A stretch of 64,000 nt of DNA from Akkermansiaceae bacterium UBA2381 (GCA_002344215.1 DDSV01000028.1:235535-299534), one strand, 5' to 3'. Shown: positions 44,946-54,357, numbered from the stretch's first letter. Notes: generated by a model not told the origin, from the letters alone. Numbers and translations: made by a program.

Positions 44946-45833
44946 ATGGCACGGAAAATTTCAGCTTCACAATTGCGCAGCAAGCTCCAACAGGCACAGC
45001 AGAAGCAGCGGCAGGCAATCAATAACTACAACCAGGCCGTCAGGCGTTACAATCAAGGGGTAAAGAATGCGGTCGGAAAGTACAACCAGGCAGTAAGAGA
45101 GCACAACGCAAGGGTCCGAGCCAACAGGTCTCGTATTCGAAGCGAACTCTCCCGGCTGAATTCCGGATCCGCAACAACAACCCGATTTACCGTTTATCGA
45201 ACATCTGTCGAGACGCTCCACGAGTCGTACTCAAGGCTTGAAAATTACGCTGAGATCAACGGTCTCGAATCGCGATACAACCATATTCTCGATCTTTCAG
45301 AGCGAGAGACGGCAAACAGTCTTGAGGTAACGAATAGAATTCTCGGAACAGAGGGTGCCGGAGACACACCTGCCGAGCCCCTAATAAATTCGGAACTCTT
45401 GGATGGCCTTGCGAGTATTTCGCCAGAATTGAACGATCGATGGAACGGCGCGGTATTTGCGCTCGACCCGAGAAATCCCGACGCCGCACGCCACTTCTGT
45501 ACAAGCGCTAGGGAGGTGATTACCAAAATTCTGGAATTAAAGGCTCCAGACATCGATGTGTTCGCCCTAATTCCGGACTGTGAGGTTACAGATCGCGGAA
45601 ACCCCACTCGGCGTGCAAAAATCAAATATTTCTTGCGACGCCAGGGAATGATCGAAGACGCCCTCGAGGATTTCGTCGAACAGGACATGGAGAATATTGT
45701 GCAGTTGTTTCGCCTACTGAATGATGGGACTCATGGCGCAGCCGGCACCTTCGATTTCGCGCAGCTTACAGCGATAAAGCAGCGCGTCGAAAACGGAATA
45801 ATGTTTCTCACCGAGATAATCGCCGGCGCCTGA
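44946..45833 (+). CDS. Coiled-coil protein, possible pPIWI-associated-type family
   Basis: A 295-residue protein. Residues 1-75 form a highly repetitive Asn/Gln/Arg/Lys helix (QRQAINNYNQAVRRYNQ, VGKYNQAVREHNARVRANR), then an extended segment, and a C-terminal helical part (HFCTSAREVITKILELKAP...RRAKIKYFLRRQG...VQLFRLLNDGTHG). The N-terminal pattern recalls uncharacterised proteins that Pfam lists near the predicted pPIWI-associating nucleases, but no PIWI is in this window and I cannot confirm it. The C-terminal HEPN-like RxxxxH-type run is suggestive only. Part of the four-gene plus-strand group. Confidence 0.5.
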   Translation: MARKISASQLRSKLQQAQQKQRQAINNYNQAVRRYNQGVKNAVGKYNQAVREHNARVRANRSRIRSELSRLNSGSATTTRFTVYRTSVETLHESYSRLENYAEINGLESRYNHILDLSERETANSLEVTNRILGTEGAGDTPAEPLINSELLDGLASISPELNDRWNGAVFALDPRNPDAARHFCTSAREVITKILELKAPDIDVFALIPDCEVTDRGNPTRRAKIKYFLRRQGMIEDALEDFVEQDMENIVQLFRLLNDGTHGAAGTFDFAQLTAIKQRVENGIMFLTEIIAGA

Positions 45834-45974
45834 CACCCGCAAACAGAACAACTGCTACTGCTACCCTGATCTGAGTCGAAATGGCCATCTCACTACAACC
45901 CTTAACCCGTTGGGGCGTGAGGCTCTCCACAACGTCTGCAAGCGCTAGTCGTTCGGCCCGGGATATCAAAGCTA

Positions 45975-46322
45975 ATGAATAACGAATACTCTCTCGAAGA
46001 TCGAGTTGCAGCACTGGAAGAGACCCAACGGATTCTTGATGAAGACATGGCTCCGGTGGATCAGCGGCACAAGATTCTCCGCGAAGCAAGATTCCAAGCT
46101 CTTTGGTCATTAACCCAGGAGATCGGAGAACACTTGGGTATCGACGGAGAGCGGTTCTTACAGCACTTCGAAGGGCGCGTCCGTTTTTATCAAGACCGAA
46201 ACCTTCAAATAGCCGAGAACATTTCTCCGAGCTTGGCCGCCCAAATTGACGGTAGGGACCCAAACGAAGTGCCAACAGAAGAATTTCCACCACCATTGTT
46301 TCCAAAGTCGGAGCAATCATAG
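45975..46322 (+). CDS. Small hypothetical protein
   Basis: A 115-residue acidic, helical protein: NNEYSLEDRVAALEETQRIL, RHKILREARFQALWSLTQEIGEHLGID, and a Pro/Glu-rich tail. No family recognised. It lies in the plus-strand group between the coiled-coil and DUF4145 genes; the spacings (140 bp and 31 bp) do not exclude a separate promoter. Confidence 0.6.
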   Translation: MNNEYSLEDRVAALEETQRILDEDMAPVDQRHKILREARFQALWSLTQEIGEHLGIDGERFLQHFEGRVRFYQDRNLQIAENISPSLAAQIDGRDPNEVPTEEFPPPLFPKSEQS

Positions 46323-46353
46323 TATTCAGGCTGGATTTGACCCTGTTAAGAAA

Positions 46354-47049
46354 ATGGCCGACCAAGACGATGTCGTGAAAGCCCATTGCAATCGCTGCAA
46401 GGGCGAGACAAACCACCACGTTCTCTTTGAATTAAAGGAGCCGTGGGAGGAGGTAATTGCGGAAGATGAACACGGCAGGCACACCATTGGCGGGCAGGAG
46501 GATTTTGAAGTTTTGAAGTGCTGCGGATGCGACAACATCACCGTGCGGAATCGGTCGTGGTTCAGTGACGATATCGATTACAACGGGCGACCCGTGGCTC
46601 GGGTTCGTTACTACCCGCCGGCAACTTCGCGCAAGCCGCCAGAGTGGCTTCAGGCTCACGAAGGGGATATCTTCCTCTGGAACGATCATTTTGTTCCGAA
46701 ACTACTTCATCAGATTTACGTCGCATTATTTTCCGAGTGCTTGGCCTTGGCCGCAATGGGCATCCGTGCGCTCCTTGAACGAACTATGATCGACAAGTGT
46801 GGCGATCAAGGCTCATTCGAGGCCAACCTGAAGGCACTACGGGACCAGGGGTTCATTGGCGAGAAGCAGGTTGATGCGTTGCGAGACACCCTCGAATTGG
46901 GACATGCTACCATCCACCGCAATTTCGATCCAAGCTCCAAGGAGATCCTCCTCGCATTGGACATCACAGAGGCAATTCTTGCCGCCGTCTACGTTCACGC
47001 AGATCAAGCAGCCGCCCTAAAGAAACGGATTCCACCTCGATCGAAATAA
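46354..47049 (+). CDS. DUF4145 protein with zinc-ribbon N-terminus
   Basis: A 231-residue protein. The N-terminus has a cysteine pair CNRCKGETNHH and later LKCCGCDNITVRNRSW, a zinc-ribbon-like arrangement. The C-terminal part is the DUF4145 helical domain: CLALAAMGIRALLERTMIDKCG, FEANLKALRDQGFIGEKQVDALRDTLELGHATIHRNFDPS, DITEAILAAVYVHAD. DUF4145 is common in restriction and phage-defence neighbourhoods. Start chosen at the ATG at 46354, because the upstream frame lies in a gene-like 3' end. Confidence 0.8.
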   Translation: MADQDDVVKAHCNRCKGETNHHVLFELKEPWEEVIAEDEHGRHTIGGQEDFEVLKCCGCDNITVRNRSWFSDDIDYNGRPVARVRYYPPATSRKPPEWLQAHEGDIFLWNDHFVPKLLHQIYVALFSECLALAAMGIRALLERTMIDKCGDQGSFEANLKALRDQGFIGEKQVDALRDTLELGHATIHRNFDPSSKEILLALDITEAILAAVYVHADQAAALKKRIPPRSK

Positions 47050-47224
47050 TCGCTGACAAGGCGATGTTTGGCAGAATCATCACGCAGCGCCACGTAAGAC
47101 GGCCTCTGGGGCCGATACGCGGACCTTCAGGGAGCTACGATTTCATGGATGTCAATGAAAGACATGGGGCGCGATGTGTGAGCAAGCAAACTAATGGGTA
47201 TTCAAACCCGTTACAGAAGCCTCG

Positions 47225-47262
47225 CATGACCCTGTTTGGTTTCGCTCATGACCCTGTTTGGT
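47225..47262. repeat. Two close direct repeats
   Basis: A 16-bp unit CATGACCCTGTTTGGT occurs at 47225-47240 and 47247-47262 with a 6-bp spacer. Shorter matches (ATGACCCTGTT and TGACCCTGTT) occur at 43825 and 46338. The stretch 47050-47315 between convergent genes holds no other recognised feature. Confidence 0.5.
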
Positions 47263-47315
47263 GATAGGACTAAGCTCACGTATTTAATGTGCCATCAGGC
47301 CGACGAGGCCAACAA

Positions 47316-49799
47316 TCAACTGCCAATCTCTTCAAACAACGCCCCAAGGTCCCCGGCACTCTGCATCTTCCGCGCCTTTTCCCTCGTCGTTAGATCAGAG
47401 ACATCGACCATTTCGAGTGTGTCGCCAATCTTGCGTGCGACCATCAAGCGGCCGAAGGATATTCCGTGAGCATCGGCGAATTGGGCGAGCCCCTGGACTT
47501 TCGCCCACGTGTCCGTTCGTGAGTCATCGTGGGGTTCTAACAGATCGACGACAAATCCCTTGCCCTGCTTTCGCACGATCACGAAGTCCGGATAGAATGC
47601 CTTTTGCCCGCCGAGATTGTAGGGAATGCAGAAGGCCCAATCGCGTCGCTCGAAATTCCGCAGCCAGCAGTGGAAATCACTTTGCCCGTGTGTCCAGTTG
47701 AGGAAAGCCGTTTCCCATCCATTGAGATCTACGGCGAAATCACCCGCCGCATCCGTGTAGAGGTGGTTCGCCCATTTCGATTCTCCGGGCTTCTCAACGA
47801 TCTTGTCGGGCAATACCCATTCGTGCTCCACCGCCGTTCCGCTTGCCAGCATCAGTTGCCGGAAGCGGGCACGATCACCTGCGGGCAATTGATTGATCGC
47901 CGCCTTGTGGTCGTTCCACAGCGTGTTGAATTCCTTCTTCGCCACTTCCTCGAGAGCCGGTTGAGTTGCCGCCTGCCGGACCACGGCGAACAGCTCCAGC
48001 TTACATTCATTCGGCTTCGCCTTGTCTTCGAATCGCTTCCAATAGGCCCGGTGCAGCCCTTCCCCTGCCGCCAGTGCCCGGCCCGACTCCTCGTAGAGCA
48101 GGTCGATGTTTTCCTGTGAGAGCACCATTCGGGTCTTGTTGCGACCCGTCACCTTCAGCGAGCCGACCGCTACGGACGTGACATCCACCTCGATCTCGCC
48201 ACCGTCTTTGACTGTTTTTGCCCAGTCCGGGTTCTTCTTCGCGAATCCGTCGCGCAGTTTCGCGAGCTCGTCCGTCAGCTTTAGCTTCAGTTGTTCGTCC
48301 GCATCGACCGCTATGCCTTCCTGCATCAACATCCCGGCGAGGCGAAGGGTCCGTTTTGTGAACGCCATTTTCGGAGCGCGATCGACGCTATACGTTTTCA
48401 GGGTCGCGAGGTGTGCGAAGACATCGGCATACACCGAATTTCGTAAGTAGTCAGTCGCCTGCGTTACGACTCTGCTACCCGGTCCATCCTGCGCATCGGG
48501 CGAGCGGAGCGCATTCAACACCGATTCCAGATTTGCCGTGTCGTAGTGGGGCAGGAAGAGTTCCACCGTATTCAGAGACTCGTCACTCTCGATCCGGCGC
48601 GCCAGAGGTGTGCGGATCATGCGGCCCACGAGTTGGGCGATCGTCGTCGCATCGACTGACTTTCGGAAGCTCATCATCACCTCTGCCCGGGGGCAATCCC
48701 AGCCGGTCGTTAGTGCCGTTTTGAAAAGTACAACCTTCACTTCGCTTGCGCCTTGGATGCGAGAGGCGTCCATGCGGCGGATGATGCATCCACCGTAGCT
48801 GATCTCCTCTTTCTCCTGGAAACAGTGGACGATCTCATTCACCGCGAGCGGACCCATCACGCGCTGGAGCACAGTCACGACATCGTCGAGTGGCGTCAGC
48901 GTCAGCTTGGAATCGGTGCCGTCCTGCACCTGGACGACCAGTACGGGTTTCACCGGCTCCTTCTCTTTCTCCTTCGTACAATAGGCATCCCACCGATCAC
49001 TGAATTCCTTCCAGCGGCCGGCTGCCGTTTGCAGGTGCGTCAGATCGCTCTGTACCGATTCGGATTTGTTCGTAGTGACGACAATCAGGTCTTTCAGGAG
49101 GCCGCTTCTGCTCACCATCTCCGGCGTGATGTTCACCGGTCGTTGAGTGCGTGTCGTGTTCCCAAGCAGTTCGTTGAAGCGCTGCGGTGTCGCGCTCATC
49201 CCGAGGATCAGCGGCACTGGCGGCAGACCGTCGGCGTCTGATCCCATTACGAATTTTTGCATGATCGTCTTCCGCGACTGCTGATTCACCCCCGCTCCGC
49301 GGTGCGCCTCGTCGATGATCAGAATGAAATCCTCGGGCGCAGCCGCCACCGTGTTTGCCACCGTCTGCCAGAACGTGAATGCTTTTCGGTCGCCCGTTCG
49401 CGTAAGAAGTTTGTCGCGACCGAGCAGGCTCGTGTTAATGAAATAGACGTGGCCGGGTTCGAGACGTTCCGTGTCGAAATCAGAGCTGTCTACAGTAATG
49501 AGCCGGTTGAACATCACGTTGTCGCAGACAGCGACCAGCTTGTCCTTACTTTGCTGGTTCAACTCCGGCGAGTCCGAGAGCCAGAGAAAGGTCGTGTTTG
49601 GCCTCGCGGGTATTCCTTCGGCACTGCCGAACATCCAGTCGATCACCGCTGCCACGGTAATCGTCTTGCCCGATCCAGTGGGAGCACTGAGGACCACCGC
49701 TTGGAGTTCACCATGACTTATCTCGGCCCGGCCAGCGACGAGCTTCGCGAGGATGCTCCGCGCCGAGGTTTCTTGAAAATCTTTGAGTTCGCACTTCAT
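47316..49799 (-). CDS. Type III-like restriction subunit (DEAD/DEAH helicase)
   Basis: An 827-residue superfamily 2 helicase. Walker A is APTGSGKT (39-46), the Walker B box is IIDEAH (about 161-166), and LGMSATPQRF is motif III. TGWDCPRAEVMMSFRKSVDATTIAQLVGRMIR is the motif V/VI region. The C-terminal part has YPDFVIVRKQGKGFVVDLLEPH where type III Res endonucleases usually carry PD...ExK, so the last Lys is missing and Asp-Leu-Leu-Glu replaces it. It lies 12 bp after the methyltransferase gene, the classic mod-res order. Confidence 0.85.
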   Translation of the reverse strand: MKCELKDFQETSARSILAKLVAGRAEISHGELQAVVLSAPTGSGKTITVAAVIDWMFGSAEGIPARPNTTFLWLSDSPELNQQSKDKLVAVCDNVMFNRLITVDSSDFDTERLEPGHVYFINTSLLGRDKLLTRTGDRKAFTFWQTVANTVAAAPEDFILIIDEAHRGAGVNQQSRKTIMQKFVMGSDADGLPPVPLILGMSATPQRFNELLGNTTRTQRPVNITPEMVSRSGLLKDLIVVTTNKSESVQSDLTHLQTAAGRWKEFSDRWDAYCTKEKEKEPVKPVLVVQVQDGTDSKLTLTPLDDVVTVLQRVMGPLAVNEIVHCFQEKEEISYGGCIIRRMDASRIQGASEVKVVLFKTALTTGWDCPRAEVMMSFRKSVDATTIAQLVGRMIRTPLARRIESDESLNTVELFLPHYDTANLESVLNALRSPDAQDGPGSRVVTQATDYLRNSVYADVFAHLATLKTYSVDRAPKMAFTKRTLRLAGMLMQEGIAVDADEQLKLKLTDELAKLRDGFAKKNPDWAKTVKDGGEIEVDVTSVAVGSLKVTGRNKTRMVLSQENIDLLYEESGRALAAGEGLHRAYWKRFEDKAKPNECKLELFAVVRQAATQPALEEVAKKEFNTLWNDHKAAINQLPAGDRARFRQLMLASGTAVEHEWVLPDKIVEKPGESKWANHLYTDAAGDFAVDLNGWETAFLNWTHGQSDFHCWLRNFERRDWAFCIPYNLGGQKAFYPDFVIVRKQGKGFVVDLLEPHDDSRTDTWAKVQGLAQFADAHGISFGRLMVARKIGDTLEMVDVSDLTTREKARKMQSAGDLGALFEEIGS

Positions 49800-49811
49800 C
49801 GTGTTTCCCGT

Positions 49812-51938
49812 TCACCCCTTCAGAGCGTCCTGCGTGTTGATGCGGAAGTTGTCCAGATAACTCTTGTAGAGCTGCACGCACTCGTATTTGCGACCCAGGG
49901 TCCGGCGCATCTGGGAAAAGTTCTCCTCACTGTCCGTGATCAGGAAGACCCATTCAATGTCGGGCCGCTCGGCGAGCTTTTCGCGGAAGGCGTGGAATTG
50001 CTTCTCCTGGATTAGCACCACGAAGGGCGAGTGCTTCGGGAGAAACCACGGCGTCGAGCCCTTCGAGTCCTCGCGTTCACCGCGGCAACCCGCCATCATC
50101 CAGAGCACCGGGAGGATAGCTTTGAAGGCGTCACCACGGGCGATTTCGTCAGGGTCGAGGAAGTCGAGACGGAAGTATTCGAGGTTTTCGTTGAAACCTT
50201 CGCTCATTGGATGGCCGTCCAAATAGTCACCTTGGAGCGGAGTTCCATCCATACGCCTGCCTTCAATCACGGAGCGACAGCGCGGCCATGCTACCGACTC
50301 CGCCACTCCATGCCGCTCAAACTTGGGATCGCCCGGAAACACATCTTGCTCCCGGAGCTTTGATTCGATTTTCTCGGTGACTTCGTTGTTCGTGACCAAA
50401 ATACACTTGCGACTCCCCCCCATCTCGTGGTTTACCAAGGCCGTAGCGTGAAGTGTGGTTCCCGACCCGCCAAAGAAATCTATTATGAGCGCGTCCGGCT
50501 GATGACTCGTAACGGCACGCAATGTGTCGCGAACGGCATAAAGGGATTTCGGAAACGCAAATACCCCACCTTCACCGAGGATGTTTCGGAGCATCGTTGA
50601 ACCGTAATTGCCCGAATCGTGGGAGCTACGATGCCATACTGTTTTAATTTGCCGTTGCTCTCCTGATGTAAACTCGATTGACACAGCTCCGGTATCAGGA
50701 TTGCGCCCTGCAATTTTGATTGCACCAGACTCGATCTGTTTCTGCGCCTTTTTTCCAAGATACAGGATCGTCCAGGTCTTTCGGGATGCATCGTAGCCAC
50801 CCAACTTCACGTATCCTTTCTTCAGATACTCGCGGAGCGTTCCCGGGCTGACGCGCCAATTCCCAAGAGAGCCATCAGTGCGAAATGGCCACGAAACGCG
50901 TTTTTCATCCTTCTTCTCAAGATTCGGTTGTTGATCGAGTGGTAAAGGATCACCGAAATCGACAATCTTTGGCACTGATGGATCCACAATGACGGGAAAG
51001 AACAACTGCTTGCGGTCTTCGCGACGTGAGTTGGTGCCACCCCGCAGTAACCACTCCCACCTCGGGAGGGTGAAACGCTTGCTGTCTTTTCGGTCGGGAG
51101 CAAGCAGATCGTCATTTTGGGGTGCAATGTCGGCTTTGGGACCGAAGCAGAAGAACGCGTATTCTTCGACCCGCGACAGCTTGCCCTGCGCGACGCCTTT
51201 TTCGTTGATGACGATCGTGCACATTTGCCGCGAATGGTTCGCAAACATATCACTCTGCGCCAATAGAACGCCGAGATGCTGCACCTCGTGTTCGTCAATC
51301 GTGACAATCATCACGCCGCTCGGTTTCAACAATCGCTTCGCCAGCAGCAAGCGCTTCTTCATCATCGAGAGCCACTTTGAGTGTCGGAAGGTATCTGCCT
51401 TATCGACGTAATCGTTGTTGTACTTCCAATCCCGCGCCCCGGTGTTATACGGAGGGTCAATGTAGATCACGTCGACCTTGCCCTCGTAGGCGTAGAGCAG
51501 CAATTGCAGAGCGTGGAAATTGTCCGCATTGATCAGCATGTTCCAGGGCTTGTCCGGGCCGCCCCGCGCAACCCGATCTACTGGCACCAAGGCCGGATAA
51601 ATAGGATCACCGAAGCTCCGTACCACCACCAGCTCCGCGACGGGAACTTCGACCTCGGCCGGTTCGCCAACCGGATAGCCCTCGATGGAACGCTCGAGCG
51701 TGGCGATGCCTTTACGAATGCTCTTCACCCGCCACAGTTCGTTCCCAGTCTCGCGCTTCTTCGCGACCAACTCGCCCTCCCGCACCGGCAACTTCGGCAG
51801 GCGCACCGTCTCGGGCAGGTGCTCCTCAAAGACGAGGCCGAACTTCTTGTTCTTCTTTAACTCGCGAACCTCAGCTCCGATGGCCCTCTTAAGCCGTTCG
51901 TCCGGGATTTGCGCAATGAGATCTTCGATTTTTGCCAT
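49812..51938 (-). CDS. Type III-like DNA methyltransferase (Mod subunit)
   Basis: A 708-residue beta-class N6-adenine/N4-cytosine methyltransferase. Catalytic motif IV DPPYNTG is at 161-167 and the SAM motif FFGGSGTT comes much later (about residue 485), the order that defines this class. YWRVKSIRKG-like and EVEVPVAELVVVRSFG segments form the upstream part. It would both protect host DNA and supply site recognition for the Res subunit downstream. Large target recognition region between the motifs. The recognition site cannot be read from the sequence. Confidence 0.88.
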   Translation of the reverse strand: MAKIEDLIAQIPDERLKRAIGAEVRELKKNKKFGLVFEEHLPETVRLPKLPVREGELVAKKRETGNELWRVKSIRKGIATLERSIEGYPVGEPAEVEVPVAELVVVRSFGDPIYPALVPVDRVARGGPDKPWNMLINADNFHALQLLLYAYEGKVDVIYIDPPYNTGARDWKYNNDYVDKADTFRHSKWLSMMKKRLLLAKRLLKPSGVMIVTIDEHEVQHLGVLLAQSDMFANHSRQMCTIVINEKGVAQGKLSRVEEYAFFCFGPKADIAPQNDDLLAPDRKDSKRFTLPRWEWLLRGGTNSRREDRKQLFFPVIVDPSVPKIVDFGDPLPLDQQPNLEKKDEKRVSWPFRTDGSLGNWRVSPGTLREYLKKGYVKLGGYDASRKTWTILYLGKKAQKQIESGAIKIAGRNPDTGAVSIEFTSGEQRQIKTVWHRSSHDSGNYGSTMLRNILGEGGVFAFPKSLYAVRDTLRAVTSHQPDALIIDFFGGSGTTLHATALVNHEMGGSRKCILVTNNEVTEKIESKLREQDVFPGDPKFERHGVAESVAWPRCRSVIEGRRMDGTPLQGDYLDGHPMSEGFNENLEYFRLDFLDPDEIARGDAFKAILPVLWMMAGCRGEREDSKGSTPWFLPKHSPFVVLIQEKQFHAFREKLAERPDIEWVFLITDSEENFSQMRRTLGRKYECVQLYKSYLDNFRINTQDALKG

Positions 51939-52163
51939 AGTCTGCCGCCCGTCGTGCAGGGATATTGTCGTTTCAAGTCAGCCCCGCAGTCCCAACGGCC
52001 TGTCGGAACGGGAAGAGCAGACCTGATATAGCGCCTACAGTTCAGCCGGGCAATCCCCGAATCGGCCTTCCCGGGTTTCTCCACGCAATTGACTCTGCGC
52101 TGAACTCTTATGGCTGTTCAAAAAAACATTTCCTCGTTCTAGGCCGATGCCAACGTGCGGACC

Positions 52164-52409
52164 ATGAAACACATCACCCACTACAGCCGCCTTGATGAGA
52201 ACGAGGTCGTGCTTAAGAACGGGACCCGGTGGACGGTGCCCTGCGCGCGCCTGATCGACATCACCTTTTGGCGGTATGGCGATCCAGTCGAGAGCGAAGA
52301 TGACGAACCGGGAGCTTACCTGCACCACCTCGCGTCCCAGAATCTGATCCCCGCCAAGCGGGTCGACAAGGCGAGCGGCAGGGAGGGCAAGGAACCTGCC
52401 AGGGGGTGA
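52164..52409 (+). CDS. Small hypothetical protein beside the mod gene
   Basis: An 81-residue basic protein: MKHITHYSRLDENEVVLKNG, RWTVPCARLIDITFWRYGD, then a tail ending KRVDKASGREGKEPARG. No family recognised. Divergent from the methyltransferase gene (225 bp apart) and followed by repeat copy 2. Confidence 0.5.
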   Translation: MKHITHYSRLDENEVVLKNGTRWTVPCARLIDITFWRYGDPVESEDDEPGAYLHHLASQNLIPAKRVDKASGREGKEPARG

Positions 52410-52482
52410 ACTTGATTGATCTCGAACGGTGGACGCCATCGGGATGGCGCCGACGCCCATTTTCCCACGGGCCCGGACATTG

Positions 52483-52770
52483 TAATTAAGGAATAATTCG
52501 TGTCATTAAGCTAAATTTCAGAGGTTCTTAAGTACAAAGTGCTTTTTGGACATGTTCTTAAGGTAGAAACAGCGTGTACAAAGCTTATTTATAATGACGG
52601 CCATATTTATTAGATTGTGTACCCCCGAATCCGCACAGATTTCGGGCGTTTCCGACATGTGATTAAGTTGATAATGAACGAGTTACATAGGGAATGAGCA
52701 CGCTGTTCCCCTTTCATGGAAAAGTCGGCCAACTTTTTCACGTTGAAGTGCTGCCTCGGTCGGCCAGCAG
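52483..52770 (+). repeat. Dispersed island repeat, copy 2
   Basis: Second copy. It has ATTAAGGAATAATTC at its left end as in copy 3, CTTAAGTACAAAGTGC at 52527, AAACAGCGTG near 52567, the near-palindrome ATGACGGCCAT at 52594-52604, the invariant ATTTATTAGATTGTGTACCC ending at 52624, GATTAAGTTGATAATGAACG at about 52661-52680, and a hairpin with GGAAAAGT and ACTTTTTC at 52717-52740. It continues as in copy 1 to CGGTCGGCC. It occupies the gap 52410-52862, which has no other gene. Confidence 0.85.
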
Positions 52771-52862
52771 GTCGCCCGGATACGAGGTCGGAAGGATCTA
52801 CGCCCTGAAACACCGACCGCGAAGTGTGAATAATACGGTGGATCGTCCAGCGCCGCTGGAAG

Positions 52863-53363
52863 TCAGATTGAATCGGCAACCTGTTCAAGTCGCGCTTCGC
52901 AAAACTTCCAAGAATCGGAAATCTGCTCAATACTACCGGCTGCGTGGGCCCGCTTGGTCCATGCGTGATACTCATACAGAATGGAATCCCCACGACCGGC
53001 TGCAGTGGCCTTAAGGCGTTGCGCGATCTCAAACGGAGTGGCGAGATACATTCGAGGAAGCACCGAAAGCTCAGCGCCCTTGAATTGAACGAAGCAGAAA
53101 ACCGTTTTCACCGAGTGTTTTGCCAGCCATGAATCCACGGCAGAGTGGTAATCTGCGTTTTTGAGAAAGGATTGCGTCAAACCCCAACTGCCGTCCTTGC
53201 TTCCCTTCACTGAGACTTTTAGGACCCGGTCACTCTTTACCGCAACCAGGTCATACTCGGGTTGGTTGGCCCCATACTGAACGGAAATATCCCAGCCACA
53301 CCGAGCGAATTGCGCCGCAGCCATGGCCTCCGCGGCGGTCGCTACATGCCAAGAATTTTTCAT
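52863..53363 (-). CDS. PD-(D/E)XK-like nuclease-fold protein
   Basis: A 166-residue protein. HVATAAEAMAAAQFARCGWDISVQYGANQPEYDLVAVKSDRVLKVSVKGSKDGSW has the layout of the group I intron/restriction endonuclease-like fold (E in AEAM, D in YDL, and V-x-K instead of E/Q-x-K). The missing acidic residue in the last motif leaves activity uncertain. It lies between repeat copy 2 and the DUF932 operon's terminator and stands alone. Confidence 0.6.
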   Translation of the reverse strand: MKNSWHVATAAEAMAAAQFARCGWDISVQYGANQPEYDLVAVKSDRVLKVSVKGSKDGSWGLTQSFLKNADYHSAVDSWLAKHSVKTVFCFVQFKGAELSVLPRMYLATPFEIAQRLKATAAGRGDSILYEYHAWTKRAHAAGSIEQISDSWKFCEARLEQVADSI

Positions 53364-53531
53364 TACTGTTTAAGAGATTAGGTTCCAACCGAGAAATGTT
53401 TTTGAGTCTGCCAACAGGATAGGAATGTTAGGGAAATGAGTTGTCATCGTAGCGTAGAAATCCCCCGATGATCGGTCAATCGCCAAGTGACGCTGCTGTT
53501 TTTCCGCCCCCTATCGAGCTGATAGCTAAAA

Positions 53532-53565
53532 GAAAACCCGCCCGTTGTCGTGGCGACGGGTTTTC
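53532..53565 (-). terminator. Terminator of the DUF932 operon
   Basis: A stem of GAAAACCCG and CGGGTTTTC, flanked by a T-rich run on the minus strand (TTTTAG). It would end the minus-strand message after DUF932. A variant of the same sequence with a bulge recurs at 59421-59454. Confidence 0.75.
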
Positions 53566-53580
53566 TCGATGACGAGCGGG

Positions 53581-54357
53581 TCAGTTCAACCCGACTAGGC
53601 CATCAAACAGCCCGTGCAGGGCTTGGCTGCGTTCCACCATGGTGTGAGGGCTAATTCCCTTGAACGCCTCCGTGCAGGCGTTGAAAAGGCTCCAGGCATT
53701 CCGTGGCCGGAAGTCGTCATACACCGTGTCCCGCCATTCGTGCAGCACCGCCGGAACCTGGCTCGCGGTGATTGCCCGGCAATCCATCGCCTTGACGACA
53801 ATATCATGCGCCTGGGGATCGCTTATACGCCTCGACCGATAGGCCGCAATACGCTCATCAATCCGATTGAACCGGTCACCGAGCTGTCCGACCGCCCGGG
53901 AGGTCAGGTGCCGCAAGTCACGCGCAGCAAAGCGCGTGTGCTTTCGTGAGATTCGCACCTCACCGCAGAACGAGAGGTTGTCACAGACAAAGACCTTCGA
54001 GCCCGCCACGAGGCCGGCCGGATAGGACTTGTCATGACTGTTACGAATGCCCACGACCCAGCCGTAGTCGCGGTCATCACGACCGGGGGTATTCACCTCA
54101 AACAAACCGAAGTAACGTGCCCCGTCGTGAGTGATGGCGTGATGTTCTCCGGTCAGGTTGAAGCCTGCCGATCTCAGCTGGGTTTCGACCTCGTGGATCA
54201 GACCCGCATGTGCGAGAGGGAACCAGGTGTCCGTGCCGGCCGGGGTGGCCACATCATAGACCGTTCTCCGGTCAACGAGTTCAGCGCCGCAATGGAGCAA
54301 CATGCCACGGGGTGGCGTGGTCACTCGCGGCATAGGATTTTCAATCAATGGTTTCAT
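53581..54357 (-). CDS. DUF932 (phage/plasmid-like) protein
   Basis: A 258-residue protein of the DUF932 family (TIGR03299-like), common on phages and plasmids. RRTVYDVATPAGTDTWFPLAHAGLI, GLFEVNTPGRDDRDYGWVVGIRNSHDKSYPAGLVAGSKVFVCDNLSFCGEV, and SLFNACTEAFKGISP are the family's usual blocks. The ATG at 54357 is preferred. It ends a five-gene minus-strand operon. Function is unknown; members often sit with recombination proteins. Confidence 0.8.
   Translation of the reverse strand: MKPLIENPMPRVTTPPRGMLLHCGAELVDRRTVYDVATPAGTDTWFPLAHAGLIHEVETQLRSAGFNLTGEHHAITHDGARYFGLFEVNTPGRDDRDYGWVVGIRNSHDKSYPAGLVAGSKVFVCDNLSFCGEVRISRKHTRFAARDLRHLTSRAVGQLGDRFNRIDERIAAYRSRRISDPQAHDIVVKAMDCRAITASQVPAVLHEWRDTVYDDFRPRNAWSLFNACTEAFKGISPHTMVERSQALHGLFDGLVGLN

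Noticed and set aside
52694..53014. A 106-codon plus-strand frame running from repeat copy 2 into the nuclease-like gene
   Set aside because: Its first part is repeat sequence in a shifted frame and the rest is antisense to the 52863 gene.
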